DNA of 64,000 bases from Podocnemis expansa (GCA_007922195.1 ML682118.1:810433-874432), one strand, 5' to 3'. Positions 44,090 through 56,059 are shown, numbered from the stretch's first letter. Translations and numbers: made by a program. The notes: a model not told the origin generated them from the sequence alone.

Positions 44090-44538
44090 TAACTTTAGAA
44101 TATACCTGGAGATAACATAGGAATAATTTGTTGTTTTTATAGGCATGACAGAGAATGTTGGAGAGTCTGGAAAATTCTGTCAGACCATGGAATATGGGAA
44201 ACATGATTAGACCCATCAAGAATATATTTGACAATGCTGAGTATGCAGTCTGTTGTATTATATGGTAATGCTAAATGTGCAGTCCACTAAACACTGTTTT
44301 GCAGTGACAAATGGAATAGGTAAGGATATATTACATCCCCATCCTTCCTTGTTCATTAGCTGTGTCATGAGAAAGGTCGTGATAGATGGCAATCCAAAAA
44401 TTTCATGGGCAAAGGATAAAGTAGAAGGGAATGGCCTCATTAATGTTGATGAAATTGCCTTGGGAAAAAAGGGCCCTATTTTTAGGAGATGCAGCAAAGA
44501 AATTTGGTCTGTAGGGCTATAAATGGCCTTAAAACTAA
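44090..44538. other. Upstream of OR pseudogene, nothing recognised
   Basis: Two opposing frames of 79-89 codons lie at 44253-44522 and look random. No clear splice acceptor is seen close to the pseudogene ATG. Confidence 0.4.
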
Positions 44539-44540
44539 CA

Positions 44541-44662
44541 AGGGTCCTGTGGCAATTTTGAATACTAACAAATTCATATATCGCATGAGTTTTTAAAGTT
44601 AAATAAATTTAAATACATCTGTTAGTCTTTATAAGTGCCACAGGGCCCCTTATTTGTTTTGC
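44541..44662. repeat. Fold-back copy of the GTCCTGTGGCAC repeat
   Basis: The left arm AGGGTCCTGTGGCAATTTTG with ATACTAACAAATTC faces the right arm CTGTTAGTCTTTATAAG with GTGCCACAGGGCCCCTT: an inverted pair about 120 bases long. Same family as 42943-43035. Confidence 0.6.
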
Positions 44663-44664
44663 TT

Positions 44665-46075
44665 AATTAGGCTAAAATGACTACACTTCTCAAAGTGTTT
44701 CTAAAGAAGCCATCAGAGAAAGTGAAGAACACTAGACAAAGTAAGCAATATGATTTATTTAAAAAGCAAGATGTGTTTGAATTCCTTCTAGGACCTCTTC
44801 CCACTTGATTTCCCAAACATTCAGTTCAGGTCCAGATTTCGTGATCCAGGGATCTTTATTTGGTAGATGACAATATTATGCTGGCTTGACCAGACTCAAA
44901 TAGGGAGACTGGTTATGTGTTCAGATTCAACACTACACAGCAGCCCTCTCCCTCCTTTGTACATTTACGTATGACATTTGTTCTTCATTGGATCGCACAT
45001 TTTGAAATTGACTTACCCTGTAGGAACCAATCCAGGTACAACATCCTCTACCCATGAGGGATTTACTCTTTATTTTGTCTTTACCTTCCCTTGCCAACTG
45101 TTATCTTATGCTTTATACATGGTTTCCCGAATATTCTTCCTTTTCCATAACCAATACAGCCTATCTCTTAGCTTACTGAGTCGTTTACTTAACTTAGTTA
45201 GCACATTCTTGTTTTGGCCTGTTCATCCTTTTCCCTCCTTAATCCTGTCTCACAAGAAACGAGGTCTCATCCATGCCGAATTACCCATATCAATCCAGGG
45301 CTGCAAGAAGTGTAATCACAGTGGTACTATATTAGATGTCAAGCAATAAATGCCAAAAGTAGCAAACAGCTTTTATAAACGTGATAAAATTTAGAAAAAT
45401 CACATAATGAGCATTTACACAAACATACATTCAAATGTGTTTTTTTTTTAATATCTGTCATCCACTATGGAGCTGACTCGTAGAAATTTAAAACAGAAAC
45501 TGATAAAAAGACCTGAGTAATCATGATCCCAAAGATGTGGTAGAAAGAACAACGGCAGAAGTCTCCTGTTCAGTTAGCATTGCCTACACCACAGGTTACA
45601 TGGGTTTACTTGTGTCACCCAGGGACTCCTCACTTCTGACAGTCAGAGCACTAGTGTTGTGCAGTATCTCATCAGGGAAGATAGCATTAGGAAGGAAGAG
45701 GGGTGTCACTGTGGTGCCATGGGCTGGCCACCAGGGCCCCTGGACCCCATGAATATAAACCTGGGGCAGCTAGCCTGTTCCACTGCTTGTGAGCTGGGAA
45801 TCCAGCCCACCCCTTATTCAGTCTGTACCTGAAATAGCAAAAGCTCAACAGTATTTTATTTCCTCTTCCCAAGGAAATAAGTTTGCTTCAGCCAGCCTCC
45901 TGGGGGCAGCTCCTCTGTGATTAGGCTGAACAAAGCTCTGAGCACAGAAAAGCTGCTACCTGTTTACGGACTGATTTAGGGCAACAGATCCCAGCTGCAC
46001 TGCCATCTCTGTGCTGTGATGGAGTATGAGCATCCATCCCTCACTGCTGTCATTTTCTCCATGATTTTATGTCTG
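44665..46075. other. Intergenic DNA, no gene seen
   Basis: A 123-codon plus-strand frame (44978-45349) is rich in Leu/Ser/Phe and matches no family known to me. A T-run lies at 45440-45450. No repeat edges are identified. Confidence 0.45.
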
Positions 46076-46079
46076 TACT

Positions 46080-46175
46080 GTGCAGGTCATTGGCAGCCAG
46101 GACACCGGGGTTCTCTTCTTGACTTTTCCACTGACCCTGCTGTGTGACCTTGGGCCTGCAATTACACCGACTGGA
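46080..46175 (+). repeat. MIR-like SINE fragment
   Basis: CAGGACACCGGGGTTCTC followed by CACTGACCCTGCTGTGTGAC and CTTGGGCCTGCAATTAC follow the order of a MIR body. It is short and truncated. Confidence 0.45.
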
Positions 46176-46179
46176 GTGT

Positions 46180-46885
46180 GAACATTACTAAAATTTAATG
46201 GGTCCAACCCTTCTCTTCTGCGGGACTGCTTGAAGGTCTGAAGGCAAAAACAGCATTATGTATCTTCAGCTGAAGATCTGGACTTGGTTCAAACCCTGGC
46301 CCTGGGAGATATTTCTGTCTGACAATTTCTGTCTCTTTGCAGGTTCAGTCACAATCTACCTGCTGTGTCTGGCCTTAGCAAGCCCTGCCCCAAAACAAGG
46401 GGGCACTCACACCACCTGCACTGCAACCAGTCAATGACTGGCTGAGTCCCTCTACTGGCTTAAGCAATGCCATCAAGCAAGGAAGATCCCTGCTCAAACA
46501 CAACTCTACAAGGCTCCTCACAGTAGTCCTGGGATCCCCAGTAGCAACTCCCAGCATGGGCTGTGCTCTCAGCGCCCCCCCCCCAAAAAAAATGGAGTCC
46601 AGATATGCTGGTTCTGTGTTTTCTACAGGAGGAAGGGTCTTCTCTCTCTTTCCCAAGGCATCATGGGTGTTGTAGTCTTCCAGAGAGGAGTTGCAGATTT
46701 GCAGCGTACAGCATGTTCTGAACAGTAAAACTCCCAGTTAAGTTCTGATGCCATTCTAATGCACGGTGCCTGTATTCTCCCCCCAATAGAAAGATCATAA
46801 ATATCCCCATTAAGGAACAAAAACAAAGAAGAAAACAGATATATTTACAACATAATACATGCATTCCTCATACTTATTGCAATCT
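46180..46885. other. Intergenic DNA, no gene seen
   Basis: C-run/A-run at 46577-46592. The minus-strand frames at 46375-46864 carry no recognisable domain. Confidence 0.45.
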
Positions 46886-46889
46886 CTGG

Positions 46890-47290
46890 GAACATTTAAT
46901 ACAGGGTAAATTGCAGGTGCACTAGAAGAGATAATATTTAGGCATCCGGCCTGTGGTGACCATCACCAGGAACATCTGAACCCATTCTTAGGGAGACCAC
47001 ACCCAACTTTGGAATCTGCAGGTGTTGTAATGTCCTCCAGTGCCATGATCTGCATGAATAGAGAGCATATTGCTTTCTGACACCAGCCTCATCATATGAT
47101 ACGCATTGAGGGTGCCTGACTTTTCACTGGGATCTGATTAGGATTCTGCATAAAAGAATCTCAACTTACAGTATCCAACTCCTTCTATGCGTGAATGAGT
47201 TCACTGTTCCACTATTTGTCCTAGTGCAGTTTCCACAAGTCACAAATGGCAATGAATAGCTCGTTAATTACAACATTTATTTTGCAGAAG
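46890..47290. repeat. Block paralogous to 56.06-56.67 kb
   Basis: Ordered matches: TTAGGCATCCGGCCTGTGG, CATCACCAGGAACATCTG, GATTAGGATTCTGCATA, then TTCCACTATTTGTCCTAGTG. The same order, with differences, is found at 56100-56650. Either an ancient dispersed repeat or a local duplication; no coding content. Confidence 0.65.
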
Positions 47291-47486
47291 TTTTATGGGC
47301 AGCTAAACTTCCAGATTTTCATGGGTTCTTCCCTGGGTTCGAGGGTGTCAGAGAAAAGCAGCGGCAAGCAGTCTTAGGGAAAAGTGGTAGCAGGAGTTGG
47401 GGGGTATCATAGAACGATAGGGTTGGAAGGGACCTCATGAGGTCATCTAGTCCAACTCCCTGCTAAAAAAAGCAGGACCACTCCCA

Positions 47487-50340
47487 CTAAATTATTCCAG
47501 CTAGAGTTTTATCCAGCCGGGCCTTAAACATTTCCAAAGATGGAGATTCCACCATCTCCCCAGGTCGCCCATTCCAATGCTTTACCACCTTCCTAGTAAG
47601 AAAGTTTTTCCTAATACCCAGCCTCGACCTCCCCAGTTGCAACTTGAAACCATTGCTCCTTATTCTATCCTCTGTTACCACTGAGAACAGCCGAGCTCCA
47701 TCCTCCTTGGAGCATCCCTTCAAGTAGTTGAAGGTTGCTATCAAATCCCACCTCAGTCTTCTCTTCCGCAGGCAAAATAAGCCTAGTTCCTTCCTTCTTT
47801 CTTCAAAGGGCTTGTGCTCCAGCCCCTTGATCATTTTTGTTGTCCTCCGCTGGACTGTTTCTAATTTCTCCATGTCCTTTTTTGTAGTGGGGAGCCCAAA
47901 ACTGGACACAGTATTCCAGATGTGGCCTCACCAGTGCCAAATAGAGGGGAACGATCACATCCCTTGATCTGCTGACAATGCTTCTTCTGATGCAGCACAG
48001 TATGCCACTGGCCTTTTTGGCAGCAAGAGCACACTGCTGACTGATATCCAGCTTCCCATCCACCAGGACCCCCAGGTCCTTTTCTATGGTGCTGCTACTT
48101 AGCTGATTGCTCCCCAGCCTGTAGCAGTGCATGGGGTTTTTCTGTCCCAAGTGCAGGACTTTGCACTTGTCCTTCTTCAACCTCATGAGATTTCTATTGA
48201 CCCATTGCTCCAATTTGTCAAGGTCTTCCTGAATCCTCTCCCTGTCCTCCAGTGTGTCTGCCATTCCCCCCAGCTTGGTGTCATCCGCAAACTTACTGAG
48301 TGTGCAATTAATCCCAGCATCGAGATCATTAATGAAAATATTGAACAGAACTGGCCCCAGGACCAACCCCTGGGGCACACCACTTGATAGTGGTTGTCAG
48401 CTAGACATGGAGCCTTTCATTCCTATATGCTGAAACTGTTGTTCTAGCCAGTTCTCTATCTACTTTACAGTCCACACATCCAACCCATACTTCCTTAACT
48501 TGCTGACGAGAATGCTGTGGGAAATCATATCAAAAGACTTGCTAAAGTCAAGCTATATCACATCAACAGCTCTTTCCGCATCCACAAATCCAGTCATCTC
48601 ATCATAGAAGGTGATGAGGTTGGTCAGGCATGATTTACCCTTGGTGAATCCATGCTCACTGTTCCTGATCACTCTATTTTCCTCCAAGTATTTCAGGATG
48701 GATTCTTTCAGAATCTGCTCCATGATTTTTCCAGGGATTGAGGTGAGGCTGACAGGTCTGTAATTCCCTGGATCCTCCTTTTTGCCTTTCTTGAAGATAG
48801 GCACTATATTTGTTTTTTTCCAGGTCTCCGGCACCTCCGCCATTTGCCATGAATTTTCAAAGATAATGGCCAGTGGTACTGCTACCTCATTGGCCAACTC
48901 CTTGAGCACCCTCAGATGCAGGTCGTCCAGCCCCATGGACTGTGGACATCCAGCTTCTTTACGTAGTCCCTAACCTGACCTTCTGTAACAAAGGACCTCT
49001 CTTCTTCTCTTCCAATCTGCCATACCCAGTGTAGTGGGCTGGGAGATGGCCCTCCCTGTGAAAACTGAAGTAAAAAAAGCATTGAGCACTTCAGCCTTTT
49101 CTTCAGCCGTCATCACGAGGATACCTGCACTTTTCAGTAAGGGACCTACACCAGCCCTGATCCTCTTTTTGTTATTGACATACTTGTAGAACCCCTTCTT
49201 GTTAATCTTCACATCCCTTGCTAGCTGCAACACCAATTGTCCTTTGGCATTTCTGATTTTATCCCTGCTGTCCTGAGCAATATCTTTATATGCTTCTGTA
49301 GTCATCTGTCCAAGCTTCCACTTCCTGTAAGCTTCCTTTTTATGCCTTAGCTCAGTACAGAGTTCTCTGTTAAGCCACACTAGACACCTTCCACATTTGC
49401 TGTTTCTCCTGCTCATCGGAATGATAACTTCCTGTGCCCTTAGTAGGGTTTCTTTAAAATGCAGCCAGCTCTCTTGGACACCTTTCCCCTTCAGATCAGC
49501 CTCCCAAGGGATCATGCCCATCCGTTCCCTGAGGGAGCCAAAATCAGCTTTTCTGAAGTCTAGGGTCTGTGTTTTGCTTCCTTTCTTTTTTCTATTAATC
49601 AGCATCTTGAAGCCTACCATCTCATGGTCACTGCTGCCCAGGTTAACATTAACTTCTATGTCCCCAATCAATTCTTCTATGTTTGTGAGCAGCAGGTCAA
49701 GAGGTGCATGGCCCCTAGTTGGCTCCTCCAGCATTTGTACCAGGAAGTTGTCCTCAACAATCTCCAAAAACTTCCTGGATTGCCTGTGCACTGCTGTATT
49801 GGCCACCCAGCAGATGTCAGGGTAATTGAAGTCCCCCATGAGAACCAGGGCCTGTGATCTGGAAACTTCTGCCAGTTGTCCATAGAATGTCTCATCCACT
49901 TCCTCCTGCTGGTCTGGAGGTCTATAGCAGACACCCACCACAACATCCCCCTTGTTGCCCTCTCCTCTCAGCTTAACCCACAGATTTTCAACTGGCTCGG
50001 TTCCACTTCCATAATGGAGCTCTGAGCAGTCATAGAGCTATTTTATATATAGTGCTACTCCTCCCACTCTTCTTCCCTGCCTGTCCTTCCTAAACAACTT
50101 ATACCCATCAATGGCAGAGTTCCAGTCATGCAAGCTATCCCACCATGTCTCTGTTATTCCAATTATATCATAGTTCCTTGTCTGTGCCAGTACTACCAAT
50201 TCTTCCTGCTTGTTTCCCAGGCTCCTCACCTTCTTGTACAGGCACCTAAGATACCAGGCTGATTGACCTTCTTTCCCAAGTCGATTTTCAGTTCTATTCC
50301 ATCTACCTCCTTGTATTTTCTCCTGGGATTCTCCTTCCAC
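47487..50340 (-). pseudogene. CR1 ORF2: endonuclease and reverse transcriptase, broken
   Basis: The apurinic-like endonuclease comes first (residues such as YDIIGITETWWD, GVCYRPP, LVLMGDFNYPDICW, LGSSDHEMVGF), then a linker (KKGFYKYVNNKKRIRAGVG), then reverse transcriptase: IVPIFKKGKKEDPGNYRPVS, QHGFTKGKSCLTNL-like EHGFTKGKSCLTNL, GPVLFNIFINDL, and the catalytic SKFADDTKLGG (FADD at 48280-48291). The C-terminal part LGLFCLRKRRLRWDLI is CR1-typical. From 50340 to about 47880 one frame holds, interrupted by at least five stops (e.g. 50038-50040, 48970-48972, 48553-48555, and two between 48379 and 48552). A frameshift in the T-run near 47880 shifts the last 130 codons. Encodes target-primed reverse transcription machinery; inactive here. 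Confidence 0.88.
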
Positions 50341-50539
50341 ACCTGCCGCAGGTATTAAAGCTTCATTAGAATATGCAACACAATTATTTGACCCCCCCCC
50401 GCATGTTCCAAATACTTTCTTTTATCCTGGGTCTTACAGTCCCTGTTCCCCCCAACTTCCATCCCTTCCCCCAGGTCTCCCACATTGTCAGTTACCTGTG
50501 GGCTTTGGTCTCCTTCCCGCTTCAAACCTAGTTTAAAGC

Positions 50540-51520
50540 CCTCCTCACTAGGTGAGCCAGTCTGTGTCCGAATATCCTCTTCCCCTTCCTTGACAGACTG
50601 AGTCCATCTCTGCCTAGCAGTCCTTCTTCTTGGAACAGCATTCCATGGTCAAGGAAGCCAAAGCCCTCCTGATGACCCTATCTTCGCAGGCAGGCATTCA
50701 CCTCCAGGATGCATCTGTCTCTACTCAGGCCCTTACCCTTGACCGGAAGGATCGAGGAGAACACCACCTGTGTTCCAAACTCCTTCACCTGCAGTCCCAG
50801 AACCTTGTAGTCTCCTTTGATCTACCGAGGATCAGCTTTTGCAGTATTATTGGTTCCCACATGGGTGAGCAGCATGGGCTAGTAGTCAGAGGGATGGATG
50901 ATTCTCGACAATCCCTTTGTAATGTCTCAGATGTGGGCACCTGGTAGGCAGCATATTTCCTGCGAGGCCTTGTCAGGATGACAGATGGGTGCCTCTGTCC
51001 CCCTCAGAAGTGAGTCCCCAACCACCCCAACTCTACGTTTCCTCCTGGCTGTGGTGGCTGTGATCCTCCTAGTGTCAGGGGTGCATGGCGTCTCCTTTTC
51101 CACCTCATCCATCATCTCCAGTGCCACATAATAGTTCTTCACCACAATGGAGGGAGGGATGGGAGCAGGGGTGGAGCACTGTCTCCTGCTAGTGGTAACC
51201 AGCTGCCAGTGTCCTCCCTCTGCTATAGGTATCCCAACCTCCTCCAGTAGTGCAGCAGTAGTCTTCGGCACCTGGAAAGTGTCCTCCTCCTTGCATGTGT
51301 CTTCATGGATGCTATCGAGGAACTTCTCCAGGGCATGGATACTCCTTAGCCTAGACACCTCCTTCTGTAACTCTCACACCTTCCTCCTGAGAGATTCCAC
51401 CAGAAGACAGCTGTCACATTGATTCATCTCCCCAGCCTGATCATCGGAGACAGAGGACTGCAGGCTGCAGTCCCTGCAAGTCCACACCAGGATCTACGTA
51501 GAAATATCCATGGTCAGGAT
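50540..51520 (-). pseudogene. CR1 ORF1: zinc-finger-like and esterase-like protein, broken
   Basis: On the minus strand: paired cysteines (CRDCSLQSSVSDD then NQCDSCLL), a helical LRRKV...ELQKEVSRLRSI coiled-coil-like part, then VGVVGDSLLRGTEAP, the start of a GDSL-type esterase domain, THVGTNNTAKADPR further on, and a terminal block LFQEEGLLGRDGLSLSRKGK. This order is known for CR1 ORF1 proteins, which bind RNA and may act on lipids. Several in-frame stops and at least one frame change interrupt it. One open piece is 50927-51358 (143 codons). Confidence 0.7.
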
Positions 51521-51880
51521 ATCTGTCTGGCTACAGACACAGGTGGAGGAGACAGAAGAGGGTGCTGGAACAAGCAGTGTGGCTCCTCTTCACCATTGTG
51601 GCCTCACCAAACTCCCTCTCAAACTTCCCTGTTTTCAGTCCCCCTGTTCACAAGCTCCCCCTGGTCACTTAGCCACTGGCTTTTAAGGCCTTCTCTGCCC
51701 AGGTCAGCCCTTGCCCCTCATTAAACACACAGAAGAAGAGTGATCACAAGGCTAATGGAAGCTGGTGATCAAAGGTGAGCAGGGAACAATGATCCAAACA
51801 GCCCCCAATCACACAAACACACACTCACAGTCCCAGTTCCCACAGTAGCTAACAACTAACAGAAATCACCTGTAGGGAAA

Positions 51881-51881
<1 letters not shown>

Positions 51882-51929
<48 letters not shown>
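51882..51929. repeat. (CA)n microsatellite
   Basis: A CA dinucleotide run of about 24 units just beyond the CR1 5' side. Confidence 0.95.
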
Positions 51930-51932
<3 letters not shown>

Positions 51933-51934
51933 TA

Positions 51935-52855
51935 GTACCCCCCCTGTTCACAAGCTCCTCTGTTGGGAAAAAGTGGCAGCAAGGGAAAACTGGAAGCAGG
52001 TGTTTGAGGATAGGGAGGGTATCAGTGTCTTTGGAGAAAGCAGGCAGCACAGGGTGTGGGGTTAGGGATCAAGGCCACGAGTGGACCTTGGCGTACATGT
52101 GGCTTGACAATTTTTTACTATTTTGGGGGCTCAGAATGGGATGTTGGCTAATGGGCAGATCGGCTTACCTAACCACTCCTACCTTTAATCGTGGCCCAGG
52201 ATGGCTTCTCAACATGTTTCTGACTTCAGCTGTGAATATCTTCATTTATGCACACATGCACATGCACCGTGCCACCCACCCACCCACTGACACACACTCT
52301 GACTAACCAAGAAAGTTGTGTAGGCTGCTGAGTGTTTTGGTAGAGATAAGGTGTCTGACAAAAGGTATTGTCAAGTGTCAAAGGGTTTTATATGAACACA
52401 ACATAATTTTTAACAGTATTCTACACCCTATGTATTAGTTTAAGTAAAACTTGCCAGGATACCAACATTACCCATCACAAATCTCTAGCTAAATGTATTT
52501 ACTAACAGAATAGTCAGCATAAAACATTACAAACAACAGACAAAAAAAATAGCTGAGAGCTTTATAATTTTGACAGGTTCCAAAGGGGCAGCCTTGTTGC
52601 CAGGATGAACCATACCTGGGTTTCACTGGCTGTTACTGTCCAGTTTTAAATCCTCCACCATTTTGCCTTTAGGAATTACAATGAGATATGCAGCTACAAT
52701 AAGGTATATATCTGTGCCATGCCAAGACTCCTAGGCCACTGTGATGTCAGAGGTGACTCAATCACTTGCTCCCAAAGAACAACTGGCTGAATCACCTCTG
52801 ACATCACAATGATCTGTCACACAGTACGCTTCAATTCATGCATGCACATAGCAAA
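51935..52855. other. Intergenic DNA with one perfect hairpin
   Basis: No coding signal. A perfect 17-base inverted repeat (TGTGATGTCAGAGGTGA at 52740-52756 and its complement at 52792-52808) is the only striking structure. Confidence 0.5.
52740..52808. repeat. Perfect 17-base hairpin, 35-base loop
   Basis: The arms TGTGATGTCAGAGGTGA and TCACCTCTGACATCACA are exact complements. The loop is CTCAATCACTTGCTCCC and following bases. It may be the core of an old MITE; no target duplication is evident. Confidence 0.7.
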
Positions 52856-52859
52856 TTAG

Positions 52860-54130
52860 GGGAGTTGAGTCTCAATGTGAATGTGTTTCTCTGCAACACC
52901 AAAGATTTCATCATTTAAATTTTCTTTCATTATGAAGACTACTAACTTTATCATAGAAATAAGGACTCCAAGAGACTTAAGGCCATAAGAACTGTCCAGG
53001 ACTTACTGACTCTCAGTTTACAATGCAGAAATTAATAAATGGCAAATTAAAGCAAACAAAAGGAAGTACTTCATACAATACATAGTCCATCTGTGAAACT
53101 CATTACCACAGGATATTTTGAATTTCAAGCACACAATTTAGTTCTAAAAAGAATTAGGTAACTTCCTTGGGAGGATACCTCTATCAACGTCTATTAGTCA
53201 AGATGTTGAGAGGTGAAACTTCCACGTTCCATGTACCCCAAGCCTCTAGTTGCAAACATCTTCTTGATCTGTGCACAACTTTATATGACCCTGTTATATC
53301 TGTTACTTCAGAAGCATGTGACACTGGCCACTCCCAAACAACAAGACACTCCCATTGTCAGATGAGCACTGTTTAACTGAACAGGAGATTTTTGCCGTGT
53401 CTAATGTGAATATCTCTACTGTTATTCAATTTAGGTCTGAGGGTTTTTCTACTCTAGCTGCAAAGACAGACACTGTGAAATCAGTCCTGAATTACTGGAA
53501 AGATAAGAAATGTTTTGCAGCATACACTTTATATAGAGTGACACAGGATGTGTTTGGCAGCCATGGGAGGAGAAGGGGTGAGAGCGGCCAGGGGAAAGGT
53601 GAATCTTTTGGTCACATAGTTCTCAGCTAAAATACCACAGAATAGCATGTAGCCCATCAGCAGGTTTATATGTTAACTGCAGGCAACTCTGCTTAGCAAA
53701 CAGTTTATTTCGGCTCCTTCTGCACCACTTGTCTATCGAGTGGCTGGAGGTCTAGGTGCCATTCAGAGATCCCTTCCTGCAATATTATTACAACTCATTG
53801 TGCCACACTTTTAAGAATTGTTTCCTGCCTCATGCTGGAGCTAGTGATGCTACATTGGAGTTCTTTCCATTTCATTCAGCAGGAAGCCTCCTTCATCAGT
53901 CAGTCCTGCTCTCCTCAGCCATCCTCATGGGCCTTCATCCCTATGGCCTTTCATATATTTTTAACTCCTCTACTGACTAATCCTCACTCATCTTTCAATA
54001 TGCCTCATGCTGCAGGTAATTCCAGTGGATGGAATTCCAATGAGGAGGGACAATTGAGTATTGTTAATGTGGACTATGGAATATGGGGAGGCAGAAGATG
54101 AAGGAGAGATTTGCTTATTCAGGTTAATAT
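52860..54130 (+). repeat. Macro-repeat unit A
   Basis: Shares ordered blocks with units B, C and D to the right: TAAGGCCATAAGAACTGTCC, a CR1 3'-like block (AAAAGGAAGTACTTCATACA; CATCTGTGAAACTCATTACC), ATCTCTACTGTTATTCAATT, ACACTGTGAAATCAGTCC, then an exon-like segment ending GCAGGTAATTCCAGTGGATG. The left part with the 75-base minisatellite is missing or unrecognisable. The plus-strand frames at 53355-53630 and 53832-54101 run through it but are not conserved in the other units. Confidence 0.75.
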
Positions 54131-54134
54131 TTCC

Positions 54135-54355
54135 TTTTTATCCTTTTATTTTAGGGTGGCTCCATCCTCCTTGACCTATGACCCTCATTTTCCATCTCTT
54201 CAACAGAGCATTGACAATTTTGGTGAAAAGAAAGGACCTTTTGCTACAGGATTAGCATTAGGATACCTCTGTCTGTGAACTAATAGATGTGCATCCAAGT
54301 GTTGGTACAGAGCTTTAGGTGCAGATCGGCAATATGGTTTCCAGCGTTTTAAACT
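54135..54355. other. Spacer between macro-repeat unit A and a MITE
   Basis: AT-rich, nothing recognised. The 84-codon minus-strand frame overlapping its right end looks random. Confidence 0.3.
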
Positions 54356-54358
54356 GAA

Positions 54359-55169
54359 GGCAATAGACCTCTCTACACAAGTGATTTTTAAACTTTTTTT
54401 TTTCTCTATATGCTGGGCTGCAGGGGAGACAGTCTCTGTAGCACGGCACTCCAAAAGCTGGGAAAGAGGGTCCTGTCTCTCCTGCAGCCCGGCAAGTGGG
54501 CTGGGAGCTGGGGGTGCATTCCTTACAGCCCAGCTAGCATGGCTCTAGCCAGCCTGGGTGTCCCTTCTGGCACCAAGTGCACTACAACCACATAGTGAAG
54601 GCTTTCCTCCCCACTGCCCAGGTAGCAGTTGGAGTTTTGGGAGTGCAGGGTCCCTTCCCCTACAGCCAAGTCACTAGTGGGGGAGTAGGCATACAGGGAT
54701 CCCTCCTCCTGCCACCCTCCTAGGGCTGGAGAAGCTGGTACACTGGGATCCCTTGCTGCCCTGCCCATCTAGCTGTGGGGGGAGCCTGGTGTTAGAGTCC
54801 CTCCCCTCTTCCCAGTTAGAGCAGGGGAGTCAGGTGGGAGGGGTGCTCCACCCTCCTCTGCCCTGGCCAGGGACCTGAACCATGGCTCTATCTTCCAGGG
54901 TGCCATCACCTGGGAGGAAGGTCAAACAGGGTTTTGATCTAATTGTTAGATGGATATGACATGTCCCTACAGTGATATATTGGTATAACAGTTTTGATTT
55001 AACTGTCATATTGGTATAAAACCTGGTTTTATTAAATTGATATGACTTTTCTTATAGTGAAATTACTGAGCTCATCATATTGCTATAAGAAAATGTTGTG
55101 TGGAGCAAACCATTTTTAAATCAAAATAACTAGTGTTATTTTGCTTTAAAACCTGTGTGTGGACATACC
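54359..55169. mobile_element. Long MITE with GC-rich interior
   Basis: The right terminus TGTGTGTGGACATACC (to 55169) and a degraded left end (GGCAATAGACCTCTCTACAC, 54359-) mirror each other, each next to TTTTTAAA / TTTAAAACC words. The right 220 bases match the element ending at 3624. The interior 54415-54890 is a GC-rich imperfect tandem with GGGATCCCT and CTGCCCTGCC words, as in the 37.2 kb element. Confidence 0.55.
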
Positions 55170-55171
55170 TG

Positions 55172-55478
55172 GAGAATCTACAGGATCCAGCCAGGTGCAG
55201 GCACCTCCAATTTTAAATCCATACAGGAGTAATGGGACTGTTGAAAAGGGGTGATAGAGCAGTCCCAGGTATCCACCACTTGAGCACTCACGATCTCCTT
55301 GTTGTCTGCATCCTTAGGCCCCTGTGCACAAAGGTGAATGTTACTCGCTGGTAAGAAACCCAGAGAGAAAAAAAATAGTAGTTAAACTTGTTAAAAATAG
55401 ATGACAAAACAAAAATATTGTTTTTTTAATACTTAGCGCTGGGAAGTCATCTGTGTTCTGGCCAGTTTTTGTACAGGA
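55172..55478. other. Intergenic DNA, no gene seen
   Basis: No feature recognised between two MITEs. Confidence 0.35.
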
Positions 55479-55479
55479 C

Positions 55480-56038
55480 ATATGTAGTTTCTAGTGTTAA
55501 CAATAATTAAATCTAGTTATACTAAAATTAATCCCTTCCCTGCACCTGGCCAGTGCTGCAGTAGCTGTGGGGGGTCTCTTCCCCATTCCCTGTCAAGTGT
55601 GCCCAGAGTCGGACGCAGGGATCCGCATGTGCCCAGAGCCGGGTACCAGTGTCCCTTCTCCATACACACTCAGTGCTACTGGAGCTGGGTGGGAGTTCCT
55701 TCCCCATGCCCAGCCAGCATGAACAGAGCCCAGTGCGGATTCCTTTCCTCGCTGCCTGGCTCAGCGGGGATACAGTCAGTTGGGTCATGATTTCCCCACT
55801 GCCTGACTCTGGGTGGTGGTACGGCCCTTCTTGAGTGCCAAGTTCCTACAGTTCCCATGGTGCCCCTCTCTTCATTTGAACTAGCAAGTCCTATCCACAG
55901 ACATGCTAGTTCAAATTTGTTTTCCTGGTGGGGCCATGTTAGTTAGAATTAACTAAATTTGAACTAATCATTATTAATTCAAATGGATTAGCTCAAATTT
56001 AGTTAATTCAAAGTAACCTTCTAAGCATAGACATAGCC
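55480..56038. mobile_element. MITE with GC-rich interior, GCATAGACATAGCC right end
   Basis: The right terminus matches the GGCTATGTCTACACT group (complement GGCTATGTCTATGC). The right subterminus has AGTTCAAATTTG and AAATTTGAACTAATC words. The interior 55540-55850 is a GC-rich tandem of about 65-base units (GTGCCCAGAGYCGG, CCTTCCCCATGCCC). The left end is not defined. Open frames on both strands are compositional. Confidence 0.5.
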
Positions 56039-56059
56039 GTACTTTTACCTGGGGTAATA

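Larger units (their letters stand above)
47406..51760 (-). mobile_element. Near full-length CR1 LINE
   Basis: A minus-strand non-LTR retrotransposon of about 4.35 kb. The 3' end at 47406 shows the CR1-type terminus (plus strand ATCATAGAACGATAGGGTTG, then GGAAGGGACCTCATGAGG). Going up the minus strand come the ORF2 reverse transcriptase, the ORF2 endonuclease, then ORF1 with an esterase-like domain. CR1 elements are usually 5'-truncated, so a copy reaching ORF1 is uncommon. The 5' edge is uncertain: I place it near 51760, before the (CA)n run. The 3' end shows no poly(A) tail, as expected for CR1. Confidence 0.85.

Noticed and set aside
49397..49857. Plus-strand frames in the CR1 region
   Set aside because: Antisense of the CR1 endonuclease; the minus strand carries the motifs.
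53832..54101. 89-codon plus-strand frame in macro-repeat unit A as a gene
   Set aside because: The frame does not persist in units B and C outside the short exon-like segment; reported as a finding to test rather than as a CDS.
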